A stretch of DNA of 64,000 nt. Origin: Thiomicrorhabdus sp965603495 (GTDB lineage Bacteria; Pseudomonadota; Gammaproteobacteria; Thiomicrospirales; Thiomicrospiraceae). Made by a program: the position numbers and the translations under genes. This document shows, piece after piece, positions 34,301 through 41,687 of this stretch; the stretch's first letter is position 1; every line of letters starts with the position of its first letter. Below the pieces are notes generated by a model. That model saw only the letters and a program-made list of their open reading frames with translations. It did not search any database and had not been told where the DNA came from. The stretch covers positions 124,001 to 188,000 of the forward strand of contig CBFDDF010000001.1 in the NCBI GenBank assembly GCA_965603495.1. The letters are read 5' to 3'.

Positions 34301-34510
34301 GCGGTTTTCAATCAATTTGGTGATACGGCTTTCAACGACTTCGGCTGAAGCGCCTAAATAACTGGTATCGATGTTGATAATGGGCGCGTCGATATTTGGA
34401 TATTCACGCAAGCTCATGCGGTCGAAGGCCATTAAGCCAAATGCCAGTAACAGTAATGAGGCGACGGTGGCCAGAATAGGCCTTTTAACCGCTGTATCGG
34501 ATAACCACAT
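31388..34510 (-). CDS. RND efflux pump permease (HAE-1 type)
   Basis: 1040 residues, the normal size of AcrB/MexB-type pumps. Twelve membrane helices with two large periplasmic loops. The proton-relay Asp pair is in GLVVDDAIVVLEN and the Lys is in GLATKNGILIVEF. The N-terminus WLSDTAVKRPILATVASLLLL is typical. It exports drugs, bile-like compounds or metabolites with the adaptor encoded just upstream and an outer-membrane channel that is not in the window. Its ATG lies 2 bp after the adaptor stop. The likely operon also includes an ArsR-rhodanese regulator upstream. Confidence 0.96.
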   Translation of the reverse strand: MWLSDTAVKRPILATVASLLLLAFGLMAFDRMSLREYPNIDAPIINIDTSYLGASAEVVESRITKLIENRISGVPGILFIESSSSDGRSRIKIEFSVERDIDDAANDIRDRISRILDNLPTQATTPEVEKVDGDESVILWFNLNSDQMSVPQLTDYATRYLVDRFSTLNGVARARIGGGQSYALRIWLNPQQMALYGISTQDVERQLQTANLELPIGSVQGEHILYSLQVNKPLSTISDFQNLIIKQNQQIGQVKLSEIAEVKLGAIERRRLFRGNGQPMVGIGIIKQSNANTLTVAQLARERRDLVNQDLPEGMFLAESFDSSVFVQQAVNEVYKTLFIALGLVSLVMLIFLKSWRAALVPMVTLPVSLIATFGVLWTLGFSINLLTLLALVLAIGLVVDDAIVVLENTQRHLEKGYPPIAAAYLGTRQVGFAVVATTLTLIAVFLPIAFLEGQIGRLFSEFAITLAVAVIFSSWVALTLSPAIAAYILKPISPLKMASQDATLQKPNSNKPPHFFKRLLLKNLRYPWVSLLIFIGISVAAVQFAQQVPQEYVPKEDRGVFFVSVKGPEGATFEYMQSYLNEIEERLMPLVESGEAKRLLIRSPRSFSNTEVFNSGFVIVVLEDWAKRRPADAIMQETRTLLADLTGVKATPIMRSPIGGRVQKPVQFVVGGSSYQDLLSWQEMLDDAIQKNNPGLVGLDWDYEPSKPQLKISVNYERAKALGISQQSLTETLQVLVGSKKVTTFQYKGEEYDILMKADHKWIQSPQDLQQIYLRSETTHEMIPLSAVTELSTAGVASSLNRYNRVRSMTLSANLADNFSLAEALDYLKTLTRATLPSEAIIDYKGQSRDFQTASNSFYMVFGLGLLVIFLVLAAQFESFIHPLVILFTVPLALAGGLFALLTFNISLNIYSQIALVLLLGLATKNGILIVEFTNQLRDKGLKPYHALISATQLRLRPILMTAITTIAGTLPLILSSGAGSETRIILGIVLFWGVAFSTLLSLFIIPSAYALLAKNSGSPLASTHALEKALKETISISK

Positions 34511-34512
34511 GT

Positions 34513-35712
34513 TTAGGACGCCTGGAGTGTTTTGGAAAGTGGTTTGTCGAAGAGGCTCAAAGGTAAGCTTGATGGAATGTTTTTTGGTGTCGACGACTTA
34601 TTTTCCGGTTGTAACAGCTGCTCTTGGGGCGTAGTGCCTTGTAGGCCTTTAATGCTCACAGAGGCTTTCGGTTTAACGCGCATAACACCTTGGCTGACTA
34701 CTAAATCATTAGCCTTAAGCCCAGAGGTGATTTCAGTATAGGTTTCGCCAATTTCACCGGTTTGTACTTCGACTTTTTCAGCCTTATAAAAATCGCCTTG
34801 CTTATTTTTTAAACGGTAAATGTATTGGTGGTCACCAAGCATAATAAGTGCGGTATTAGGCACGATTATCTGTTGTTTAGCAGGTAAGTCGATATTTGCC
34901 TCAACCATCATATTGGTTTTGAGTAGACGCTCGGGGTTATTAATCAGCGCAATGACTTTAATCATGCGCAGATTTTGTTCTAAACGTGGCGAAATCGCAC
35001 TGATTTGACCTTGAAAGGTGAGGGTCGGAAAAGCGGCACTGCGAACGGTGACGGTTTGACCGATGTTCAACACAGGAAGATATTCGGTGGCGGCAAATAA
35101 ATTCAGTTTCATGACGCTATTATCATCCAAGCTCACAATCTGGGTGCCAGGGGTGATTAATGCGCCGACGGAGAGTGTGCTAAAGCCAAGTTGTCCTGCA
35201 AACGGAGCGACAATTTTTCGATCGGCCAATTGAGCTTGAATGACCTTACGATTGGCTATGGCTGTTTGCCAAATGCTGTGTTTTTCATCTACCAATGACT
35301 GGGTCACTGAGCCGCGGCCTAAAACATCTTTGACACGTTGATATTGCTGTTTGCTTTCGTTAACCAATGCATTTGCCTCAGCCAATAGTGCCAACTCTTC
35401 ACGATTATTCAACTCGACTAACAGTTGGTTTTTGAGAACCTTTTGGCCATCCTGAAAATGAATCGCTTGAATGGTTTCGGTCACATTAGCGGCAACTTGA
35501 ATTGCATTCTGGGCTTGTAAATTTCCCAATGCTTTGATGTGTTGTGGCTGGTTTATCTGCGGTACTTGGTAAGCAATCACGGAAACTGGGGGTTTTTCAG
35601 CTGCGGCAGAAACGACGGGGGTAATTAGTAAGCATGCGCAAAGACCGATAAGCGGTTTTGAGCGGAGCTTGAGTCTTAAGCTGAAAATAAAATTGAGCAG
35701 AGTGTTGTGCAT
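34513..35712 (-). CDS. RND efflux adaptor (membrane fusion protein)
   Basis: About 399 residues from the ATG at 35712; an ATG at 35724 directly abuts the AAGGA motif and is less likely. A signal/anchor helix (SKPLIGLCACLLITPVVSA) is followed by the lipoyl half (NLQAQNAIQVAANVTETIQA, IHFQDGQKVLKNQLLVELN). A short coiled hairpin, the second half (KIVAPFAGQLGFSTLSVGALI) and the beta-barrel (GQTVTVRSAAFP) follow. It connects the RND permease to an outer-membrane factor. Confidence 0.93.
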   Translation of the reverse strand: MHNTLLNFIFSLRLKLRSKPLIGLCACLLITPVVSAAAEKPPVSVIAYQVPQINQPQHIKALGNLQAQNAIQVAANVTETIQAIHFQDGQKVLKNQLLVELNNREELALLAEANALVNESKQQYQRVKDVLGRGSVTQSLVDEKHSIWQTAIANRKVIQAQLADRKIVAPFAGQLGFSTLSVGALITPGTQIVSLDDNSVMKLNLFAATEYLPVLNIGQTVTVRSAAFPTLTFQGQISAISPRLEQNLRMIKVIALINNPERLLKTNMMVEANIDLPAKQQIIVPNTALIMLGDHQYIYRLKNKQGDFYKAEKVEVQTGEIGETYTEITSGLKANDLVVSQGVMRVKPKASVSIKGLQGTTPQEQLLQPENKSSTPKNIPSSLPLSLFDKPLSKTLQAS

Positions 35713-35826
35713 GACGCAAACCATTCCTTATGCATCGAAGTTGAATTTCAGATTGTATGCTTGCAAACTCTGTTTGCAAAGGTTTTTGATAGTACTCATC
35801 GTCGATTCAGTGACCAGTACGGTTGT

Positions 35827-36498
35827 TTAAGTTTCCTGTATCGCCCACTCAGGATAGCCTTCTGGCATCCGGCTAGCAGAATGCCCGTTGGCATGTAATT
35901 TTTCGACGGCTTCATAAGACCATAAACAGTAAGGGCCACGACAGTAAACCACGATGGGTTTTTGGTGGGAGAGTTGTGCTAAGGCTGAAAGCTGCGTTGT
36001 TGGATTTTCTAGTGATTCAATCGGCAGATTAATTGCACCGTCGATATGGCCGGCTTGGTATTCATCGCTAGGGCGAACATCTAGGAGCGTGACTTTGTTT
36101 TCTTTCACCGCTTGCTTGAGCTCTTTAGGGTTAAAGGGCATTAAAGGCGCGCGAGGATGGAGTTTTTCATTGAGCAGTGTCGCCACTTCAGCCATTTGAT
36201 TTTCGGCAATTTGGCGCAGGCTTTGGATTATAGGCACAATGGTTTCATCGCTGAGTTGATAGATACGCTGTGTGCCTTGCACTTCATTGATCACCAGGCC
36301 CGCTTGTTTTAAGTGCTGCAGATGTTTAGAGACATTCGCAACACTCAATCCAAGTTTGTGACTTAAGACATCGACCTGGCAGGATCCTTGCGCTAAGACA
36401 TCCAAAATCAGCAAACGATTGGCATGCCCAAGGGATTTACCGATTTGGGCAAGCTGTTCAAATAAGCATAGTTTCAGATTGGTTTCGCACGAATCCAT
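35827..36498 (-). CDS. ArsR-family regulator fused to a rhodanese domain
   Basis: 223 residues. Residues 1-100 form an ArsR winged helix: LGHANRLLILDVLAQGSCQVDVLSHKLGLSVANVSKHLQHLKQAGLV. Residues about 125-220 form a rhodanese domain whose active loop reads YCRGPYCLWS; the first Cys is in the catalytic position. Cysteines at residues 4, 11 and about 39 lie in the regulator half. ArsR-rhodanese fusions are known; a response to persulfide, arsenic or another thiol-reactive signal is plausible but not shown. It lies upstream of the RND adaptor (about 115 bp) and 26 bp after the hydrolase gene, so it is the likely regulator of this set. Confidence 0.92.
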   Translation of the reverse strand: MDSCETNLKLCLFEQLAQIGKSLGHANRLLILDVLAQGSCQVDVLSHKLGLSVANVSKHLQHLKQAGLVINEVQGTQRIYQLSDETIVPIIQSLRQIAENQMAEVATLLNEKLHPRAPLMPFNPKELKQAVKENKVTLLDVRPSDEYQAGHIDGAINLPIESLENPTTQLSALAQLSHQKPIVVYCRGPYCLWSYEAVEKLHANGHSASRMPEGYPEWAIQET

Positions 36499-36524
36499 CA
36501 GTGATGCCTTTTATTTCTGAATGA

Positions 36525-37439
36525 TTATTGTTGAATAAAGCCAACCGCTTGTTCAACTAACTCTTCAGAAAAGAAGTCTAAAAAGAAGTGATCAGAGTCT
36601 TCGATAATATAACTGCTGACCAATGGATTATTAACTGTCGTCATTTTTTTTGTCAAATCCGCAACCACAGTATCGGCTGAGCCGATAATGACCAAAGTTG
36701 GTTTAGTGGCGTTTTTCAGCAAGGTTGGCGTATCCATACGTTCATCCGCTCGGTAATAACTGACAAAAGCTTCAGCCGTGGCATTGGTATCTTTACAGTA
36801 GATAAAGTTAACATTTTTCAGCACAGTATCGCCTTTACCGGCTTTCACTAACTTTTCAGCGTCTGCTAGGATTGGCTGTAATGGAACATGATATTTCTTC
36901 TCATAATCGCTGTGTTCCGCGGCATTTGACCAAGTTTGCGGTGCAACCAAAACAACATTTTTAATCAAATCACTGTCCTGCTCAACGCTATACCAAGCCG
37001 TTTGATTTCCGCCACGAGAATGCCCCATTAAAGTCACTGATTGAGCACCTTGCTCGGCAAGCCACTTAACCCAAAAACCGATCTCAGCCATCGCGTCATC
37101 ATGGGTATGGCTTTGCAAAGTCGTGCAGTCAACTTCTCCGTGTCGATCATTGATGTCTAGACTGAGGTTAGGTGCGACCGAGCTTACGCCCTTTTCAGCC
37201 AATAATTTTTGGATACTTTTATAGGTTTCACGGCCATTGTGAGTGGTTGTACCATGCGTGAATAACACGACTTCATCCGCTAAGGTTTTACCTTCAGCGA
37301 GCACTACATTGGCATTTACGGTAAGACCGTTGTAGGTACTCTTTACTTCTTTGGCTTGAGCGACCTGAGCTGAAAGGGATAGTATTCCGGCTAACAAAGA
37401 AAAACTGAGCGCAACTATTTTTGAGTTTTTGAATAACAT
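36525..37439 (-). CDS. Secreted alpha/beta hydrolase
   Basis: 304 residues. A signal peptide ends near AQAKE. The nucleophile elbow is GHSRGG (near residue 142), the general acid candidate is in VIIGSADTVV, and the His is in DSDHFFLDFF. These are the residues of a Ser-Asp-His triad in an alpha/beta-hydrolase fold. The family includes dienelactone-hydrolase-like and lipase-like enzymes; the substrate is not clear. AAGGA stands 6 bases before the ATG. It is the first gene of a run that continues with the ArsR-rhodanese regulator and RND pump. Confidence 0.82.
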   Translation of the reverse strand: MLFKNSKIVALSFSLLAGILSLSAQVAQAKEVKSTYNGLTVNANVVLAEGKTLADEVVLFTHGTTTHNGRETYKSIQKLLAEKGVSSVAPNLSLDINDRHGEVDCTTLQSHTHDDAMAEIGFWVKWLAEQGAQSVTLMGHSRGGNQTAWYSVEQDSDLIKNVVLVAPQTWSNAAEHSDYEKKYHVPLQPILADAEKLVKAGKGDTVLKNVNFIYCKDTNATAEAFVSYYRADERMDTPTLLKNATKPTLVIIGSADTVVADLTKKMTTVNNPLVSSYIIEDSDHFFLDFFSEELVEQAVGFIQQ

Positions 37440-37850
37440 GGTAGGTTCCTTATAATATGTGACCTTAATCTTGACAATTATAAGGCTTTAAATTTATTAT
37501 TCAACTCACTAGTTGAATAGGGTGTGATTTCGCCCAATGAGCGCTGGAGCGTTTTAGAAGTTTATGTTTGTTGGCGTGATTTTGGATATGTATTCGGCGT
37601 GCGATTGATGGCTTTAGTGGCCGATTTAACGGTCAGCTTGAAATAGCCTTAGAACTCGCGTCAATAGCCATGCTGTTGGCTGGTCTGATAGTCGGCGGGC
37701 TGGTTTTGGAATAAACACCTGAATAAAAAACTTCGTTATCGTAAAATGACGGAATAGCTCTTTGATTTAGACGCTCCTTGAAAAGCGATGATAAGCTTAT
37801 TAGAAAGTTGCTAGAAAGAAAGCATAAGCAGAAAACTTAGGGAAGAACGG
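37440..37850. other. Intergenic region between divergent hydrolase and moxR operons
   Basis: 411 bp holding the start regions of two divergent operons. I see no convincing sigma-70 hexamer pair. From about 37580 to 37714 the plus strand has an open frame of about 44 codons with no good start; its second half is hydrophobic (IALELASIAMLLAGLIVGG). It may be a leftover of a membrane-protein gene. The moxR ribosome site GGGAAG is at the right end. Confidence 0.4.
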
Positions 37851-38831
37851 ATGTCAACACAAGCAGAATTTCAAGCATTAAAACAGTACTTACAAACCGT
37901 TATTGTCGGTCAAGAAGCCCTGCTCGATAAAATGATGATTGCGTTATTAACAGGCGGCCACGTGTTGTTAGAAGGGCCACCAGGCCTGGCGAAAACCACG
38001 GCGGTTAAAACATTGGCCAATGGGGTGCATGCCAGCTTTCAGCGTATCCAGTTTACCCCAGATTTAATGCCCGGAGATGTGATGGGGTCTGAAGTCTTGG
38101 ATGTGAATACCGGCGCGTTGAGTTTTGTCAAAGGCCCTATTTTTAACGAGATTGTTTTGGCGGATGAAATCAACCGTGCTCCGCCGAAAGTTCAGTCCGC
38201 TTTGCTAGAAGCGATGGCCGAAAAACAAGTCACCGCTGGTGGGCAGACACGCCCGTTACCAGAGTTGTTTTTAGTGATGGCCACGCAAAATCCGTTAGAG
38301 CAAAGTGGTACATATCCACTGCCAGAAGCGCAATTAGATCGCTTTATGCTACATTTGGAATTGGAATACCCTACAGAAGCTGAGGAGTTAGAGATTTTAC
38401 GCCGCGATCGCGCTCATCATTTTGGGGGTGATAAAGAAAAAATGAGCGACTTCCTAACCCCTGAGAATGTCATTCATGCGCGCCGTCAGGTGGCGGAACT
38501 ACATGTGTCCGAACCCGTCGAACGTTATATGGTGGCGTTAGTGGCCGCCACCCGTAAGTTGGGACAATTAGATCCTACGCTAGAAGGTATTATCGAAGTC
38601 GGTGCATCACCACGAGCATCGATTGCTTTGCTACATGCGGCCTGCGCTTATGCTTGGTTGCAAGGACGGGATTTTGTGACCCCAGATGATGTTTTGAAGC
38701 TGTTGCCCGATGTATTACGTCACCGTTTAATCATCAGTTTTAGTGGGCGTGCACAACAGTGGACCGCCAACTCAATCATTAAAAAAATTGTCGACTTAGT
38801 GGCCGTGCCACTGACGCAATCGAATGCATAG
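37851..38831 (+). CDS. MoxR-family AAA+ ATPase
   Basis: 326 residues. Walker A is GPPGLAKTT (near residue 43), Walker B is ADEINRAPPKVQSALLEAMAE, and sensor 1 is MATQNPLEQSGTYPLPEAQLDRF, all as in MoxR. MoxR proteins are chaperone-like ATPases that work with VWA-domain proteins encoded next door, often in metal insertion or envelope stress. It starts a six-gene operon with DUF58, DUF4381, two VWA genes and BatD. The Walker A codons include CCAGGCCTGG, but here the motif explains them. Confidence 0.95.
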   Translation: MSTQAEFQALKQYLQTVIVGQEALLDKMMIALLTGGHVLLEGPPGLAKTTAVKTLANGVHASFQRIQFTPDLMPGDVMGSEVLDVNTGALSFVKGPIFNEIVLADEINRAPPKVQSALLEAMAEKQVTAGGQTRPLPELFLVMATQNPLEQSGTYPLPEAQLDRFMLHLELEYPTEAEELEILRRDRAHHFGGDKEKMSDFLTPENVIHARRQVAELHVSEPVERYMVALVAATRKLGQLDPTLEGIIEVGASPRASIALLHAACAYAWLQGRDFVTPDDVLKLLPDVLRHRLIISFSGRAQQWTANSIIKKIVDLVAVPLTQSNA

Positions 38832-38894
38832 ACCTACGTTGAGACAGTCTTCATTTAAGTCTTTCTTTTTGCAAATCCGTTAAAGGTCTTTAAT

Positions 38895-39941
38895 GTGTCA
38901 TTGATCTCTTTATTAAAAAAACTATTTGACCAAACCAGACAAGGCTTGCCTGTCTGGTTGCGTTCGAGTGGCTTTTTAAAAGGGGTTGAGACCCGCACGG
39001 CTCAGTATCTGCCATTATTGTCGGAAGTGGAGATGGTGGCGCTTGCGGATGAATTGGCTTTGATAACTCAGCGTATTATCGGTAATCCTAAGCTTAGCGA
39101 GGCCTTACGCCAAGGTGAGCAGAGTAGCCCTTTTATGGGCGCTGGTTTGGAGTATGAAGAGAGTCGTCCTTATGAGATGGGCGATGAAATTCGACGCATT
39201 AACTGGCGATTGATGGCGAAAACGGGCCAAGTCTATACTAAATTGTTTCAAGAAGAGCGTCAGGAGAGCTGGCTGATTTTGGTCGATCATCGGCAAAGTA
39301 TGCGTTTTGGCACGCGAGTACGATTAAAAGCCACGCAAGCGGCACGCGTTGCAGGCTATTTTGCCTGGTTGGCGCAGCAGGCCAATATTCCGGTGGTTGG
39401 GGCTCGTTTAGCAGAATCGTTAACGTTAACTCCCAGTTTTGAAGGTCGAGGTACATATTCACATTTAATGGAGAGTTTCGCGGTGGCTTGCCCGCCATTA
39501 TCTGCCGAAGAGGTTAGAAATGAACCGCATATTAATGATGTTTTATTGGCCTTAAAACAACAAATACAGCCGGGTTCTCGATTGGTTTTAATCAGTGATT
39601 TCCACGATGTAAATCAAAAAACCACCGAGATTCTGACGGCATTGCAGCAAACTGCCATGTTAAAAGCGATTGTTATAAAAGATCGTGTCGAATATGAATT
39701 GCCTAATGTGGAAGGCTTGCAGCTGCAATCCATTACCAATCAAAAAGTCCATCAACTCTCAAGAGAATCACAACGCGCAAGTTACCAGGCCTGGTCAGAA
39801 GGTTATCACCAACGTTTACACCGTTTTCTCCAACAAGCAGGGGTGGATCCTATTGTGATTATGGCGGATGATCCTACCAGTGCACTGAAATCGGTGCAGG
39901 TGAACACCCAAAAATCAGCAGGAGGGCGCTATGCCAGCTGA
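38895..39941 (+). CDS. DUF58-domain protein of the MoxR/Bat operon
   Basis: 348 residues. The start is a GTG at 38895 with AAAGG 8 bases upstream; the ATG two bases earlier is out of frame. The DUF58 core has GAGLEYEESRPYEMGDEIRRINWRLMAKTG, and the following VWA-like fold begins WLILVDHRQSMRFG, with a D-R-S-type metal site. DUF58 proteins are always found with MoxR and are thought to be its partners. The last ten bases overlap the next gene. A palindrome copy (39784-39795) encodes the Tyr-Gln-Ala-Trp stretch near the C-terminus. Confidence 0.9.
   Translation: MSLISLLKKLFDQTRQGLPVWLRSSGFLKGVETRTAQYLPLLSEVEMVALADELALITQRIIGNPKLSEALRQGEQSSPFMGAGLEYEESRPYEMGDEIRRINWRLMAKTGQVYTKLFQEERQESWLILVDHRQSMRFGTRVRLKATQAARVAGYFAWLAQQANIPVVGARLAESLTLTPSFEGRGTYSHLMESFAVACPPLSAEEVRNEPHINDVLLALKQQIQPGSRLVLISDFHDVNQKTTEILTALQQTAMLKAIVIKDRVEYELPNVEGLQLQSITNQKVHQLSRESQRASYQAWSEGYHQRLHRFLQQAGVDPIVIMADDPTSALKSVQVNTQKSAGGRYAS
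39784..39795. repeat. Palindrome ACCAGGCCTGGT inside the DUF58 gene
   Basis: Exact palindrome copy in frame as tAC-CAG-GCC-TGG-T, reading Tyr-Gln-Ala-Trp-Ser at about codon 297. It is followed by CA, so its right side extends the symmetry less than the intergenic copies do. Confidence 0.9.
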
Positions 39942-40533
39942 TCATAAAATTACCCTAACTAAAGATGTAAACAGTGAGGCAGATGCGCCGAGTAATACCC
40001 TCTCTGAAGCAACGATTGAAGTCGATAAGATGCCGAGCAGTGTCGACCTAAATCAATCTCTGGATTTAATCGATATTGAAGCGCCACTAGAGCCGGGATT
40101 TGATTGGACGCTACTAGCAGATTCTATGTTGTGGATGATCGTGCTGTTATTCATTTTGGCGGCTTTGTTGAAATTTGGTCGACGATTTTATCAGCCTGCC
40201 GCTTTGTATTGGCAACTCAATCGGCTAGCTACAAAACACAAAAGCTCAGGGGCGAATGATGATTTTATTCCATTTGACCAGGCCTGGTTACTTTATGATT
40301 GGTGTCTGAAATTACAAAAGTTTTCGAAAATATCCGTGCCAGCAACGGATGGTATGGCGGCTTTGCTCGTTAAGGTGAATCAGTTAGGTTTTTCGAAGCA
40401 ACCTGCTTCACGTGAAACCTATTTAGGGCTGCTGGATGAAGCAAAGGTGGTTTTACAAGCCAGTAGCGGTTGGCGGCCTTTTAAAGCGCGTTTAATAACC
40501 TTATGGAAGTCTTTCGTGGCGGGTAAATTTTAA
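39931..40533 (+). CDS. DUF4381 membrane protein of the MoxR/Bat operon
   Basis: 200 residues. One membrane helix (about residues 66-86, MLWMIVLLFILAALLKFG) separates an acidic N-terminal part from a cytoplasmic helical domain. Proteins with this layout (DUF4381) sit between DUF58 and the VWA genes in Bat-type operons; their function is unknown. AGGAGGG just before the ATG and the 11-bp overlap with the DUF58 gene define the start. It contains a palindrome copy (40277-40288) coding for Asp-Gln-Ala-Trp. It shares one base with the next gene. Confidence 0.78.
   Translation: MPADHKITLTKDVNSEADAPSNTLSEATIEVDKMPSSVDLNQSLDLIDIEAPLEPGFDWTLLADSMLWMIVLLFILAALLKFGRRFYQPAALYWQLNRLATKHKSSGANDDFIPFDQAWLLYDWCLKLQKFSKISVPATDGMAALLVKVNQLGFSKQPASRETYLGLLDEAKVVLQASSGWRPFKARLITLWKSFVAGKF
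40277..40288. repeat. Palindrome ACCAGGCCTGGT inside the DUF4381 gene
   Basis: Exact copy in frame as gAC-CAG-GCC-TGG-T, reading Asp-Gln-Ala-Trp-Leu. It lies less than 500 bp from the copy in the preceding gene and uses the same reading frame of the palindrome. Confidence 0.9.
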
Positions 40534-41687
40534 TGGAAGCGCTATTGGTTAATATATTAGGGCTTGAAGGCATAGAATTTGCCAACCCAGCCGGGTTGTG
40601 GGTCCTGTTTTTATGGCCACTATTGTGGATCTTAAGTGGTTTAAATCAGGTGCTTGGGGGTGCTCAGAACGATGACTTAACGCAGTTACAGTCACAACGA
40701 CAACTGGTCGTTAAGCATGCTTTGATTCATAAGATGCAACCTTTCGGCTCTGCTAAAAGAACGTTTAAATGGCGGTTTTCTGGACTGAAGATAGGCTTTA
40801 ATTTGGTTCGTGGCATCATCATTGTGAGTCTTGCTATCGCGCTGGCGCAACCCGAAAAAATTCAAGATTTAGCCCCTTTACCTCAGCAGAAAACAGTTCG
40901 CGATGTTGTCTTTGTTATTGAAAGTTCGGCCTCGTTTTTACTGCCTGATTATCAAGTTAATGGCCATTCTGAAACACGTATGAATGTCGTTAAAAGCGTC
41001 CTTGACCAATTTATTTCAGGATTGGAAGGCAATCGTTTTGGTTTGGCAATCTATGCTGAGAAAGCCTATACCCTAATGCCCCTAACCGCCGATCAAACTG
41101 CGGCACGTTTAAATTTAAAGCGTCTAAAACCTTATTTGGCAGGACGTACCGATAGCGCAATGGGTGAAGCTTTAGGGCTAGCGTTAAAACAGACGCATCA
41201 AAACGGCCAAGATGCGCAAACCATTCAAGCTGAAAGTGACACGCTTAAACGCGTGGTCGTATTGATTAGTGATGGTTTAAGTCAGCCAAGTCGATTGGAA
41301 CTTTCAGAAGCAATTAATTATGCACAACTGTTGCAAGTGCCAATTTATACGATTGGTGTCGGTGCCAATAGTGATGCTGCTGATAAACGCTTATATACCG
41401 GTTTACTCTATCAACCTTTAGAGTCGGATTCTCTTAAAATGATTGCGGCAGAAACTCAGGGACAGTATTTTCAAATAGGCAGTGGGCAAGATTTAAGTAC
41501 GGTGTTACAACAAATCAACGAGGCGGAAGGGGTGCCTTATGAGGCGCAGCCGAGACCACCTCTGCATGTTGCTTTGTATCACGTGCCTTTAAGTATTTCT
41601 GTTATCAGTTTGCTGTGCTATCTGTTTTTAAGCTTACTACTCGCAAAAAAATTACGTTCTTCTATTGAAGACCAGGCGGTTGAGTAA
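40533..41687 (+). CDS. VWA-domain membrane protein (BatA-like)
   Basis: 384 residues. Two membrane helices near the N-terminus (WVLFLWPLLWILSG and GIIIVSLAIALAQP), a VWA domain (about 115-320) and one C-terminal helix. The metal-site motif reads VIESSASFL, where VWA domains normally have D.S.S, so the first Asp is Glu; the later Thr/Asp positions (GRTDSAMGEAL, VVVLISDGLSQ) are present. BatA-type proteins sit in the inner membrane and work with MoxR. The gene shares a base with both neighbours, as expected of a tightly coupled operon. Confidence 0.87.
   Translation: MEALLVNILGLEGIEFANPAGLWVLFLWPLLWILSGLNQVLGGAQNDDLTQLQSQRQLVVKHALIHKMQPFGSAKRTFKWRFSGLKIGFNLVRGIIIVSLAIALAQPEKIQDLAPLPQQKTVRDVVFVIESSASFLLPDYQVNGHSETRMNVVKSVLDQFISGLEGNRFGLAIYAEKAYTLMPLTADQTAARLNLKRLKPYLAGRTDSAMGEALGLALKQTHQNGQDAQTIQAESDTLKRVVVLISDGLSQPSRLELSEAINYAQLLQVPIYTIGVGANSDAADKRLYTGLLYQPLESDSLKMIAAETQGQYFQIGSGQDLSTVLQQINEAEGVPYEAQPRPPLHVALYHVPLSISVISLLCYLFLSLLLAKKLRSSIEDQAVE

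Noticed and set aside
37980..37989. CCAGGCCTGG in moxR as a palindrome-family member
   Set aside because: It encodes the Pro-Gly-Leu of the Walker A motif, and the outer bases do not match; the protein motif explains it.
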